Positions 9,415-16,704 are shown, numbered from the stretch's first letter. The stretch: DNA of 64,000 nt from Cloacibacterium sp. TD35 (GCF_028864635.1 NZ_CP104850.1:2114001-2178000); one strand, 5' to 3'. Program-made: numbers and translations. Notes: generated by a model not told the origin, from the sequence alone.

Positions 9415-10167
9415 TTATGAGTTAAGACCTAAAAATCTTTTGATTTTATATTTCCATAAGTCTTTAGCAATATTACTTTTATGCTTCCCAAGAAGGTAAA
9501 CGTAATCATTTTTCTTTCTGATGTCTCCTGGAATTACATTGTATTTAAAATGATGTTTCCAAGCGACATAATTGAAACTCAATTGGTCTCTTTTAGAAAA
9601 ATTCTTCACGAAATACCACCATTCTTCCATGACTTTGATGAGCTTTTCGTCTGTATGTTTTCTCACCAAAACCCCACCAGAAATAAGGCCATTGTTTTCA
9701 GGATAATTTTCAGATTTTAGAAAGTCAATATGTTTTTTGATGACTTCTAAATCGTCTTTTACCTTATTTTCAGTTTCGGCTAATGCTACTATGGCTTCAT
9801 ATTCTTGATAAACGCAATTTCTGGGGTCCATAATGGTTTGATTATGATCAAAACATGCCATAGAAAGTTCTTCATTCAAGAAATTTTCAATCAACAAATG
9901 TGGATTTTTTTTAATGATAAAATTACCATCAATATAAATGCTGTATTGATAATCCTGCAAATGAAGATGTGGTAAAATTTTGTAGTATCTGTTATTTCGG
10001 GTATTGTCCTCGCCAACTGGTGGCTCTGAAACCACTACCATCTTCCAACCAGAAGATGATAGATTACGGTCTGTAAAACAAATATAATCTACATTTTCAA
10101 ACTGAGGTTGTTCAATAAGCTCATTATACCCTCCAAAAATAGCAGTGTATACTACAATTTTCTCCAT
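9415..10167 (-). CDS. TOD1/MUCI70-like (DUF616) putative glycosyltransferase
   Basis: A 250-aa soluble protein. Its N-terminus (VVYTAIFGGYNELIEQP), the FTDRN segment and the YSIYIDGNFIIKKNP stretch, with an IDGN in place of a DxD, are the hallmarks of the DUF616 (TOD1/MUCI70) glycosyltransferase-like family. It converges on the GT2 pair across a shared terminator and directly abuts dapD upstream (dapD stop next to its ATG). The cluster suggests surface glycan work, but no substrate can be given. Confidence 0.75.
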   Translation of the reverse strand: MEKIVVYTAIFGGYNELIEQPQFENVDYICFTDRNLSSSGWKMVVVSEPPVGEDNTRNNRYYKILPHLHLQDYQYSIYIDGNFIIKKNPHLLIENFLNEELSMACFDHNQTIMDPRNCVYQEYEAIVALAETENKVKDDLEVIKKHIDFLKSENYPENNGLISGGVLVRKHTDEKLIKVMEEWWYFVKNFSKRDQLSFNYVAWKHHFKYNVIPGDIRKKNDYVYLLGKHKSNIAKDLWKYKIKRFLGLNS

Positions 10168-10983
10168 TTACACAGCTACGTTATTTTCTCTTAAAGCATC
10201 GTTAAGTGAGGTTTTCTTATCTGTGGATTCTTTTCTTTTACCGATAATTAAAGCACAAGGAACTTGAAATTCGCCTGCAGGGAATTGCTTCGTATAACTT
10301 CCCGGAATCACCACAGAACGCGCAGGAACTCTTCCTTTTAATTCTACTGGAGTATCACCCGTAACGTCTATAATTTTAGTAGAAGCTGTAAGCACTACGT
10401 TTGCACCTAAAACCGCTTCTTTTTCTACATGCACTCCTTCTACTACGATACATCTAGAACCTACGAAACAATCATCTTCAATGATTACTGGAGCTGCTTG
10501 TAATGGTTCGAGAACTCCACCAATTCCTACTCCACCGCTTAAGTGAACGTTTTTACCAATTTGAGCACAAGAACCTACCGTTGCCCAAGTATCTACCATA
10601 GTTCCGAAATCTACATACGCCCCGATGTTTACATAAGAAGGCATTAAGATTACTCCCGGTGAAATGTAAGCACCTTCTCTAGCCACAGCATGAGGAACTA
10701 CTCTCACCCCTTTTTCTGCATAATTTCTTTTCAAAGGAATTTTATCATGGAATTCAAAAGGACCTACTTCTATGGTTTCCATTTTCTGAATAGGGAAATA
10801 CATTACTACTGCTTTTTTCACCCATTCATTTACTTGCCAACCGTTTTCTGTAGGTTCTGCAACACGCAATTCGCCTTTATCTAAAAGAGCGATTACTTCT
10901 CTAATGGCAGTTTTGCTCTCTTCGTTTTGTAATAAATCTCTGTTATCCCAAATGTTCTCAATGGTTTGTTGTAAAGACATCAT
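10168..10983 (-). CDS. dapD: 2,3,4,5-tetrahydropyridine-2,6-dicarboxylate N-succinyltransferase
   Basis: Transfers succinate to tetrahydrodipicolinate in the succinylase branch of lysine and diaminopimelate synthesis. The 271-aa protein has a short helical N-terminal domain and a left-handed beta helix made of hexapeptide repeats (from about residue 100: GVRVVPHAVAREGAYISPG, GAYVDFGTMVDTWATVGSCAQIG). The family signature GGVGIGGVLEPLQAAPVIIED is present. Two ATGs stand side by side at 10983 and 10980; either could be used. Confidence 0.95.
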   Translation of the reverse strand: MMSLQQTIENIWDNRDLLQNEESKTAIREVIALLDKGELRVAEPTENGWQVNEWVKKAVVMYFPIQKMETIEVGPFEFHDKIPLKRNYAEKGVRVVPHAVAREGAYISPGVILMPSYVNIGAYVDFGTMVDTWATVGSCAQIGKNVHLSGGVGIGGVLEPLQAAPVIIEDDCFVGSRCIVVEGVHVEKEAVLGANVVLTASTKIIDVTGDTPVELKGRVPARSVVIPGSYTKQFPAGEFQVPCALIIGKRKESTDKKTSLNDALRENNVAV

Positions 10984-11001
10984 ATTATTTTAATTTTTTA
11001 T

Positions 11002-11466
11002 TTAAAATTGAAAATTCTCCAGCAATTCGGCCTCTGGAAAATACTCTGCAAAGGTATTAGATAATTTTGAATTTTTTAATTTTATTACACTATAACTGCC
11101 ATCGTAAGCATAAATCTCTATTTCGGCGTCATCTCTTAATAAATTACTTTCCCAAATTTCTGGATTCCCTTCTACATAAGGTAAATTCTCTAGGTCTAAA
11201 ACAATCTCTTTATCCTTTGGGATTGCTGCAAAATATCCATAATTAAACTTGATATCTCTTTGTATTAATTCTAAAAATTTTTCAGCATTGAAGATTTCAT
11301 AATTGTTGGAAAAATTCTGAATCGGCAAGTCCTTTTCAGGAGAGAGGAAAAGGTAATCTGTTATTAAAAATTGATACTCTTTCAGGTCATTCTCTATTGG
11401 TTTTAAGAGTGAACCTAAGTGTGTATGGTAAGTTAAATTTTTAAGTTTTTGGATAATATAATTCAT
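11002..11466 (-). CDS. Hypothetical protein, acidic, no recognised family
   Basis: A 154-aa soluble protein with no signal peptide or membrane segment and few cysteines or histidines. It alternates predicted helices and strands, and the second half (YGYFAAIPKDKEIVLDLENLPYVEGNPEIWESNLLRD) is strongly acidic. It lies 3 bases after the NlpC/P60 gene and 18 before dapD, so it is probably co-transcribed with both. It could be an immunity-like or scaffold protein, but nothing in the sequence decides this. Confidence 0.6.
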   Translation of the reverse strand: MNYIIQKLKNLTYHTHLGSLLKPIENDLKEYQFLITDYLFLSPEKDLPIQNFSNNYEIFNAEKFLELIQRDIKFNYGYFAAIPKDKEIVLDLENLPYVEGNPEIWESNLLRDDAEIEIYAYDGSYSVIKLKNSKLSNTFAEYFPEAELLENFQF

Positions 11467-11469
11467 TAT

Positions 11470-11994
11470 TTAGAGTACTCTTTTGGCAAAGAGAAAAGCT
11501 TTGTTCCAATATTTTTCGTTCAGCGAAGATACGATTACTCCTTTAGAAGTAGAAGCATGAATGAAGGTAATTTCTCCTCTGTTTTTAATTTCTTTTACGA
11601 TGCCTACATGCGAAACCACTCTATTTCCATTAGTGGCAAAAAACAACAAATCTCCGGGTTTTGCCTCCCAAATTTCTATTTTTTTTCCTTGTTGTGCTTG
11701 GTCTATGGAACGTCTTGGCATTTTCACCTTGTTTTCATTGTATACATTAATGACCAACCCGCTGCAATCTAATCCAGACTTGCTGGTTCCGCCTAGTTTA
11801 TAAGGAGCTCCTAAGAAATCTTCAGCATCATTTAGGATTTTTTTGACTTGATAAGAATTTTGACCTTCAAATTTGGAGGTTAGGTTTCTAAGGTTCTCTG
11901 TGGAAGTGTTAGGTTTGTGAGACACCGTTTTACGAGAACCACAAGAAATTACCGTGAGTATCAATACGACTAGAAAAAGTATTCTTTTATTCAT
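11470..11994 (-). CDS. NlpC/P60 family lipoprotein, putative peptidoglycan endopeptidase
   Basis: A 174-aa exported hydrolase probably cleaving within peptidoglycan peptides. The N-terminus has a lipoprotein signal ending in VISC (Cys18), after which the protein would be lipid-anchored. The NlpC/P60 domain fills residues ~50-174, with catalytic Cys77 in LDCSGL, His129 in SHVGIV and a third polar residue His146 in FIHAST. It is the first gene of the minus-strand group that continues to dapD, which makes diaminopimelate-pathway precursors, so a cell-wall link is plausible. Confidence 0.9.
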   Translation of the reverse strand: MNKRILFLVVLILTVISCGSRKTVSHKPNTSTENLRNLTSKFEGQNSYQVKKILNDAEDFLGAPYKLGGTSKSGLDCSGLVINVYNENKVKMPRRSIDQAQQGKKIEIWEAKPGDLLFFATNGNRVVSHVGIVKEIKNRGEITFIHASTSKGVIVSSLNEKYWNKAFLFAKRVL

Positions 11995-12112
11995 GATTCA
12001 GTTTTCCCTCTTTTTTGGATATTACAGTGATTTATTCATTATTAGAATACATCGCTTATAACACCCTTTGTTTACTACTTTTATACAAATATAACATTAA
12101 TTATTTATATAT

Positions 12113-12145
12113 CAACTATACTATAACTATACTACAACTATACAT
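12113..12145. repeat. Three 11-bp direct repeats upstream of a promoter
   Basis: CAACTATACTA, TAACTATACTA and CAACTATACAT follow head to tail with a period of one helical turn. They end 5 bases before the -33 TTG (12151) of the next promoter, a typical place for an activator that binds direct repeats, such as LytTR-type regulators. Confidence 0.75.
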
Positions 12146-12150
12146 TAAAG

Positions 12151-12181
12151 TTGTGCATGTCATGAGTATTCCTTACTTTTG
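12151..12181 (+). promoter_or_regulatory. Promoter of the MARYKSIL gene
   Basis: TTG at 12151-12153 and TACTTTTG at 12174-12181 are separated by 20 bases. The start codon is 19 bases further on. The 11-bp repeats lie immediately upstream. Confidence 0.72.
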
Positions 12182-12200
12182 ATATTCATTTGATTAACCC

Positions 12201-12845
12201 ATGGCAAGATACAAGAGCATTTTACAATTTCAGGGGTCTATAGATGGTTTGGTTTTTTATGAACTGAACGGAGTTTCTGTGGTGCGCAAGAAAAGTGGTT
12301 TTAATCGAGATGATTTTAAAACCAAGGAAAACTATGCTCGAGTAAGAGAAAACAGCAGTGAGTTTGGGCATTGTTCTAAAACGGGGAAAATGCTCAGAAA
12401 TGCAATTTATCCTTACTATAAAAAATGTGGAGACCGATATCTATATCAGAAATTCGCACAATTGATGACCGCGATTAAAGATTTGGACAACGTTTCTGAA
12501 CGTGGAAAAAGGACTGTTTACCAAGGTTTGAAAACCACAGAAGGGAAAAAATTACTATCTTCTTTTGTATTTGGGAAGATTCCTTCGGCGAAGGATTTTA
12601 TTAAAAAAACAAGTTATGATGAGGGGATTTCTGTACAGCTCAATACACCACTCACTCTACCCTCTCTGCATTTGGTTTCTATTTTACCGAATTACGAAAG
12701 TTACCATTTTGAAGTTCAAGAGGAAAAAGTTAGTGTTGATAATGGTATTTTCACCTTTGGTTCTTATTTCCAAGAGGAGGAAGCTTTGCAGTTTGTTGCT
12801 ATTTATGATGGCGAGGAGATTCTTGGGATGGGGTTTTTAACCTAA
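12201..12845 (+). CDS. Conserved flavobacterial protein of unknown function ('MARYKSIL' type)
   Basis: A 214-aa basic protein that begins MARYKSILQFQGSIDGLVFYE, a start I recognise from many uncharacterised flavobacterial proteins (often several per genome) whose role is unknown. There is no signal peptide or membrane segment. A middle helical region (residues ~55-120, rich in Lys, Arg and Tyr) is followed by a beta-rich C-terminal half that could be a small sandwich domain. It stands alone between a well-formed promoter and a repeat-filled region. Confidence 0.75.
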   Translation: MARYKSILQFQGSIDGLVFYELNGVSVVRKKSGFNRDDFKTKENYARVRENSSEFGHCSKTGKMLRNAIYPYYKKCGDRYLYQKFAQLMTAIKDLDNVSERGKRTVYQGLKTTEGKKLLSSFVFGKIPSAKDFIKKTSYDEGISVQLNTPLTLPSLHLVSILPNYESYHFEVQEEKVSVDNGIFTFGSYFQEEEALQFVAIYDGEEILGMGFLT

Positions 12846-12953
12846 ATGGTTTTACACGCAAAGATTTTTTTTATTCTCATTATGTTTTTAAGGGAGCAAA
12901 GTTGGCGAAATTCATTCGCTTTGAAGTGGGGTGGAAAGTCTGCTTATTTTCTT

Positions 12954-13076
12954 TCACAAAGTTCACTGAGATGGGGTGAAATGATTGCGTTTTTGAGCAC
13001 ACTGAGGAACATCAGAGATGTTCTGTGAAGCCCTCTATAATTTGAGATTCCTAGGGAATGACAAAGTGGCTTCGAC
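12954..13076. repeat. Long direct repeat, copy 1
   Basis: About 123 bp, nearly the same as 13168-13289 (roughly 88% by eye). Each copy starts TCACAAAGTTCAC and contains the palindrome GAACATCnGAGATGTTC (here 13007-13023) and a TTCCTanGGAATGACAAA stretch. Each ends in GTGGCTTCGAC, the front of a REP-like motif. The 446 bases between the MARYKSIL gene and the insertion sequence hold these repeats and no convincing gene. Confidence 0.85.
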
Positions 13077-13114
13077 GCCGCTCAGCCACCGGGCTTCGAT
13101 AACAATCAGCCACC
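13070..13114. repeat. REP-like motifs (TTCGAC..GCTCAGCCACC)
   Basis: Two degenerate copies in tandem: GCTTCGACGCCGCTCAGCC, then GCTTCGATAACAATCAGCC. Related motifs stand at 14604-14655 and 35296-35326, and one at 13281 is split by the insertion sequence. Short motifs of this kind are common between flavobacterial genes. Confidence 0.75.
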
Positions 13115-13167
13115 AGGAAAAGTGGTGAGAGGTAAGAGATGCGAGTTAAGAAGTGCAAGTATTTCTA

Positions 13168-13289
13168 TCACAAAGTTCACGGAGATGGGGTGAAATGATG
13201 GCGTTTTTGAGGGCTCTAAGGAACATCGGAGATGTTCTGGAAACCTTCTATAATTTGAGATTCCTACGGAATGACAAAGTGGCTTCGAC
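13168..13289. repeat. Long direct repeat, copy 2
   Basis: Second copy of the ~122-bp repeat, with the palindrome GAACATC/GATGTTC at 13221-13237. Its terminal REP-like motif is interrupted after GACAGGCT by the IS110-family element; the rest of the motif resumes at 14534. Confidence 0.85.
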
Positions 13290-13296
13290 AGGCTAT

Positions 13297-13304
13297 TAGA
13301 TTTG
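13297..13304 (+). promoter_or_regulatory. -7 box that pairs with a -33 TTG only in the circular form
   Basis: TAGATTTG fits TAnnTTTG. In the inserted form no TTG stands at the right distance. If the element ends are joined (14533 to 13293), the TTG at 14515-14517 lies 20 bases upstream, the same spacing as a linear promoter in this window. Transcription would start near 13311, at the beginning of the folded RNA. Confidence 0.7.
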
Positions 13305-13310
13305 CAAAAG

Positions 13311-13490
13311 AAAAAGTAACTTTAAATATTAATTTAAGTTATACTGATACCAGAGGCGCTATGGTGAACTAGTTCGACTAATAAATAAGACTTATACTGA
13401 GCATTAGACCTTAGCGCCTTTTAGGTTCTTGAACCATTTAGAATTTTAAGTTTCTAGACTTAGTAATAGCGTTAGTTAGAACCTTGCTGG
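13311..13490 (+). ncRNA. Putative IS110 bridge RNA
   Basis: Three elements in order. First, a 5' hairpin at 13316-13342. Second, a hairpin with stem AGGCGCTA (13354-13361)/TAGCGCCT (13412-13419), whose loop carries TTCGAC (13373-13378), identical to the left target arm, and CTGAGC (13397-13402), complementary to GCTCAG of the right target arm. Third, a hairpin with stem AGGTTCT (13423-13429)/AGAACCT (13478-13484), whose loop carries TTAGAAT (13438-13444), identical to the right end of the element, and TAATAGC (13464-13470), complementary to GCTATTA across the joined ends. This matches the target- and donor-binding loops known from IS621. Ends are estimated. Confidence 0.85.
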
Positions 13491-13520
13491 AAATCAGAAT
13501 GACCTTTCAATTGTAAATTT

Positions 13521-14510
13521 ATGAAAAATCTATTTATTGGAATTGATATTTCCAAAGAGGTATTTGATTATTGTGCTATTGATGAGCAAAACCAAATAAT
13601 CATCAATAAACAAGTTGCCCCAAATTCCAAAGATGGAATTGAAAAATTTTGTCAAAAACTTGACCAATTAAAAGAGTATTCTATCTGGATTGCCATGGAA
13701 CACACTGGGCATTATGGAAGTTTACTATGTTATGAGTTCTCTATTCGTCAACTTTGTTATTCCTTAATCAATCCTTTAGAAATGAAACATGCTACTGGAA
13801 TTAGCAGAGGAAAAACTGATGCAGTAGATGCTTGGAGAATCGCAAGTTATGCTTTAGCTAATAAACATAAACTAAAACCATACATATTACCAGCAAAAGA
13901 ACTTAGAAAACTCAAAATATTAATGAGTTCTAGAGAACGTTTGGTTAAAGTCCATGTACAAATGAAAAACGGTTTAAAAAGCTTAGAAATAGAAGCAAAA
14001 ATAATCTCTCTAAAGTCTCACACTCAAGAAATGGAGCGAATCATTCTTCAAATAGAAAAATCTATATTGTCTACGGAAAAACAAATGAGAGAAATTATTA
14101 TACAAAACGATGAATTGAAAAACAACTTTCAGAAAATAACTTCTGTTATTGGTGTAGGAGAGATTACTGCTATAAAATGCATTCTTGAAACGGATAATTT
14201 TACCAAATTCAACAACCCAAGAAAGTTCAGTTGTCACTGCGGTTTAGCCCCTTTTAAATATCAATCTGGAAGCAGTATTAGAGGGAAAACTAAAACAAGT
14301 TCGCTCTGTGACAAATCCCTTAAAAGCATCCTTTTTAAAGCTGCTTGCTCAGCTATACAGCATGACCCTCAACTGAAAAATTATTACTTAAGAAAAACTT
14401 CTGAGGGAAAACACAAATTATCTGTAATAAACGCTGTAGCAAGTAAAATTGTGCTAAGAATTTTTGCCGTATCTAAAAGAAAACAAAATTTTGTAAAACT
14501 TTTTAACTAA
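13521..14510 (+). CDS. IS110-family transposase (bridge-RNA-guided recombinase)
   Basis: A 329-aa enzyme expected to cut and rejoin target and donor DNA under guidance of the bridge RNA. Residues 1-~160 form the RuvC-like DEDD domain: Asp9 in GIDISK, Glu60 in AMEHTGHY, and Asp100 and Asp103 in GKTDAVDAWR. Residues ~205-295 form the Transposase_20 domain (ITSVIGVGEITA, FNNPRKFSCHCGLAPFKYQSGSS), with the likely serine nucleophile within Ser249-Ser252. A coiled-coil linker lies between. The frame is intact and of full family length. A five-codon frame at 13499-13516 ends just before its ATG. Confidence 0.95.
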   Translation: MKNLFIGIDISKEVFDYCAIDEQNQIIINKQVAPNSKDGIEKFCQKLDQLKEYSIWIAMEHTGHYGSLLCYEFSIRQLCYSLINPLEMKHATGISRGKTDAVDAWRIASYALANKHKLKPYILPAKELRKLKILMSSRERLVKVHVQMKNGLKSLEIEAKIISLKSHTQEMERIILQIEKSILSTEKQMREIIIQNDELKNNFQKITSVIGVGEITAIKCILETDNFTKFNNPRKFSCHCGLAPFKYQSGSSIRGKTKTSSLCDKSLKSILFKAACSAIQHDPQLKNYYLRKTSEGKHKLSVINAVASKIVLRIFAVSKRKQNFVKLFN

Positions 14511-14603
14511 ACTCTTGTTTTTATCTTAGAATGCTCAGCCACCAATTAAAGTTATGAAGTTATGAGGTGATAAGGTTATGAGGTGATTAAAGGCCATTAA
14601 AAA

Positions 14604-14655
14604 AATGGCTTCGACAGGCTCAGCCACCGGAATTCGACAGGCTCAGTCACCAGGA
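14604..14655. repeat. REP-like motif pair, one copy intact
   Basis: ATGGCTTCGACAGGCTCAGC followed by CACC is an uninterrupted version of the sequence into which the IS110 element inserted. A second, degenerate copy (GAATTCGACAGGCTCAGTC) runs into the 3' end of topB and supplies its stop codon. The stretch 14536-14600 before it has short GTTATGAGGTGAT-type repeats. Confidence 0.8.
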
Positions 14656-16496
14656 TTGGTGTCTTTTTTCTTTTTGGATTTGGTTTTGGTGGATTTTTCT
14701 TCTTGAAAAGAGATGACTTTTCCTTTGCTGTCGATGACTTTTTTGGTGAGTTGGGTTACCATTTCGATGAGTTCTTCTTTGAATTTTTGTGCCTCGTATT
14801 CGCCTTTTTCAATTTTTCTGAGTTTTTGTTCCCACTCTCCTGTTAGTTCGGCACTTTTTAATAATTCATCTTCTATGGTATCAATTAAATCAATACCCGT
14901 TTGAGTCGCGAAAAGATTTTTCCTTTTCTTTTCGATGTATTTTCTTTTAAAAAGTGTTTCTATGATGTTTGCTCTGGTAGAAGGTCTACCGATGCCGTTG
15001 TTTTTCAAAAGTTCACGCAGTTCTTCGTCTTCCACTTGTCTTCCTGCGGTTTCCATGGCTCTTAGCAATGTAGCTTCTGTGTATGGTTTTGGCGGAGAAG
15101 TTCTTCCCTGATGCACGAAAGGTTCGTGTTCGCCTTTTTCGCCTACTGTAAATTCGGGAATAAGTTGTTCTTCGTTTTTTTCTTCTTTTTCAGCCGTTTC
15201 TTTTTGGTCTTTGGCATAGACTAAACGCCAACCTGGCTCGAGAATTTGTTTTCCCGATGCTTTGAAATTGATGGTTCCTACCTGACCTTCTACCAAAGTA
15301 TTGGAAATTTTACATTCTGGATAAAAAACCGCTATAAAACGCTTTGCCACCAAATCATAGACTAATTTTTCTTCTCTGGTCAAATTGGAAGTTGGCGGAA
15401 TTTCCGTAGGAATAATTGCATGGTGGTCTGTGACTTTGGCATCATCAAAAACGGCTTTTGACATTGGAATTGGCGCTTCTAAAAGAGGAGCTGTTAAGTC
15501 TGAATAAAAATTCATGCTTCTGAGAATTCCAGAAATTTTTGGATATAAGTTCTCCGAAAGGTAGGTGGTATCTACTCTAGGATAAGTGGTGTGTTTTTTT
15601 TCGTAGAGGCTTTGGATATAATTCAGCGTGCTTTCTGCTGAAAATCCGTATTTTTTATTGGCTTCTACCTGAAGTCCAGTTAAGTCGAACAATCGTGGAT
15701 TTTTTTCTTTTCCTTCTTTGATTTCAAAAGCTATGATTTCAAAAAGATTTTGTTTGAGATATTCCAAACCTTTTTCTGCTCTTTCTGCCGATTGTAAACG
15801 GTCAATTGCCGCAGTGAAAACCACTTCTCGGTATTTGGTTTTGAGTTCCCAATAGTCTTTTTGCACGAAGGCGTCTATTTCTTTCTGACGTTTCACGAGC
15901 ATTGCCAAAGTAGGTGTTTGCACTCTCCCAATGGATAAAACGGCTTTGTTTCCGCCAAATTTTTTGGTGAATAAACGGGTGGCATTGATTCCTAAAAGCC
16001 AATCTCCTATTGCTCTGGCGTTACCTGCTAAGTAGAGATTTTTGTAATCTTCGGCAGATTTTAATTTTTCAAAACCTTCTTTTATGGCATCTTCCGTCAA
16101 AGAAGAAATCCAGAGTCTTTTTACGGGTTTATCACATTTGGCTTTTTGTAAAACCCATCGCTGAATGAGTTCTCCTTCTTGACCAGCATCCCCACAATTG
16201 ATGACCTCCTCACATTCTTTGACCAAAGATTCAATAACTTTGAACTGTCTTTCAACTCCAGTATTGTTGATTAATTTAATTCCGAAATTTTTAGGAATTA
16301 TGGGCAGTAAGAAGAGATTCCATGCTTTGTATTCGGGTGCGTAATCGTGAGGTTCTTTCAAGGTGCACAGATGTCCAAAAGTCCACGTTACGCAGTAACC
16401 ATTGCCTTCCATATAGCCACTTTTAGGAGTGATGGCTCCCAAAACTTTAGCGATATCTCTTGCTACACTTGGTTTTTCAGCAATACAAAGTTTCAT
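14643..16496 (-). CDS. topB: DNA topoisomerase III (type IA)
   Basis: Single-strand passage topoisomerase of 617 aa that resolves replication and recombination intermediates. The Toprim domain begins LCIAEKPSVARDIAKVLG. Its acidic motif reads CGDAGQEGELIQ (Asp103, Glu107), with Gly where other family members have the second Asp. The catalytic tyrosine is Tyr305 in TYPRVDTTYL. The C-terminus is a short Lys-rich tail without zinc fingers, and its last codons and stop lie in a REP-like repeat. A conjugative-element origin is possible, but the full-length gene and lack of transfer genes favour a chromosomal copy. Confidence 0.92.
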   Translation of the reverse strand: MKLCIAEKPSVARDIAKVLGAITPKSGYMEGNGYCVTWTFGHLCTLKEPHDYAPEYKAWNLFLLPIIPKNFGIKLINNTGVERQFKVIESLVKECEEVINCGDAGQEGELIQRWVLQKAKCDKPVKRLWISSLTEDAIKEGFEKLKSAEDYKNLYLAGNARAIGDWLLGINATRLFTKKFGGNKAVLSIGRVQTPTLAMLVKRQKEIDAFVQKDYWELKTKYREVVFTAAIDRLQSAERAEKGLEYLKQNLFEIIAFEIKEGKEKNPRLFDLTGLQVEANKKYGFSAESTLNYIQSLYEKKHTTYPRVDTTYLSENLYPKISGILRSMNFYSDLTAPLLEAPIPMSKAVFDDAKVTDHHAIIPTEIPPTSNLTREEKLVYDLVAKRFIAVFYPECKISNTLVEGQVGTINFKASGKQILEPGWRLVYAKDQKETAEKEEKNEEQLIPEFTVGEKGEHEPFVHQGRTSPPKPYTEATLLRAMETAGRQVEDEELRELLKNNGIGRPSTRANIIETLFKRKYIEKKRKNLFATQTGIDLIDTIEDELLKSAELTGEWEQKLRKIEKGEYEAQKFKEELIEMVTQLTKKVIDSKGKVISFQEEKSTKTKSKKKKDTNPGD

Positions 16497-16599
16497 GATT
16501 GAATTCTAAAAGGGCTGCAAAAATGCATTTTTTTTATTTTAAAAAAGAAATAAATTTACAAAAATATGCTTTAAGGAATGCGTTTTGAAAGTTAAATAA

Positions 16600-16658
16600 T
16601 ATACCTTTTCGGGTATAAAAATAGATTTAATTGCATAGATTATATCTTTTCGGGTACA
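16600..16658. promoter_or_regulatory. Two operator-like palindromes upstream of topB
   Basis: TATACCTTTTCGGGTATA (16600-16617) is a perfect 6-bp inverted repeat around a 6-base centre. TATATCTTTTCGGGTACA (16641-16658) is a close copy 41 bases away (about four helical turns). They lie about 105-160 bases upstream of topB. The regulator is unknown. Confidence 0.55.
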
Positions 16659-16674
16659 AAATTTATTATAAACT

Positions 16675-16704
16675 AAAAAACACTTACAAAATTGCAAGTG
16701 TTTT
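16675..16704 (-). terminator. Terminator after tRNA-Ala
   Basis: AAAACACTT (16677-16685) pairs with AAGTGTTTT (16696-16704). On the minus strand the stem is followed by a run of T. It ends the transcript carrying tRNA-Ala. Confidence 0.85.

Larger units (their letters stand above)
13293..14533 (+). mobile_element. IS110-family insertion sequence, apparently complete
   Basis: About 1,241 bp between two copies of the dinucleotide CT (13293-13294 and 14534-14535), with no terminal inverted repeats, as in IS110. Left flank CTTCGACAGGCT plus right flank CTCAGCCACC rebuild an intact REP-like motif like the one at 14607. The left end holds a ~220-base non-coding region with two internal-loop hairpins (bridge RNA); then comes one intact transposase gene. 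The right non-coding end is short (14511-14533). The open frame and matched ends suggest it may still be active. Confidence 0.9.

Noticed and set aside
12846-13028. 60-codon open frame after the MARYKSIL gene
   Set aside because: It begins directly at the preceding stop codon and runs into a dispersed repeat; composition and context do not look coding.
13293-14533. Terminal inverted repeats or a target duplication of several bases for the insertion sequence
   Set aside because: The ends share only CT (or GCT). This fits IS110 chemistry, not a DDE-type element.
14643-16496. TopB as part of a conjugative element
   Set aside because: No relaxase, mobilisation or tra genes are nearby; the neighbouring mobile DNA is a simple insertion sequence and repeats.
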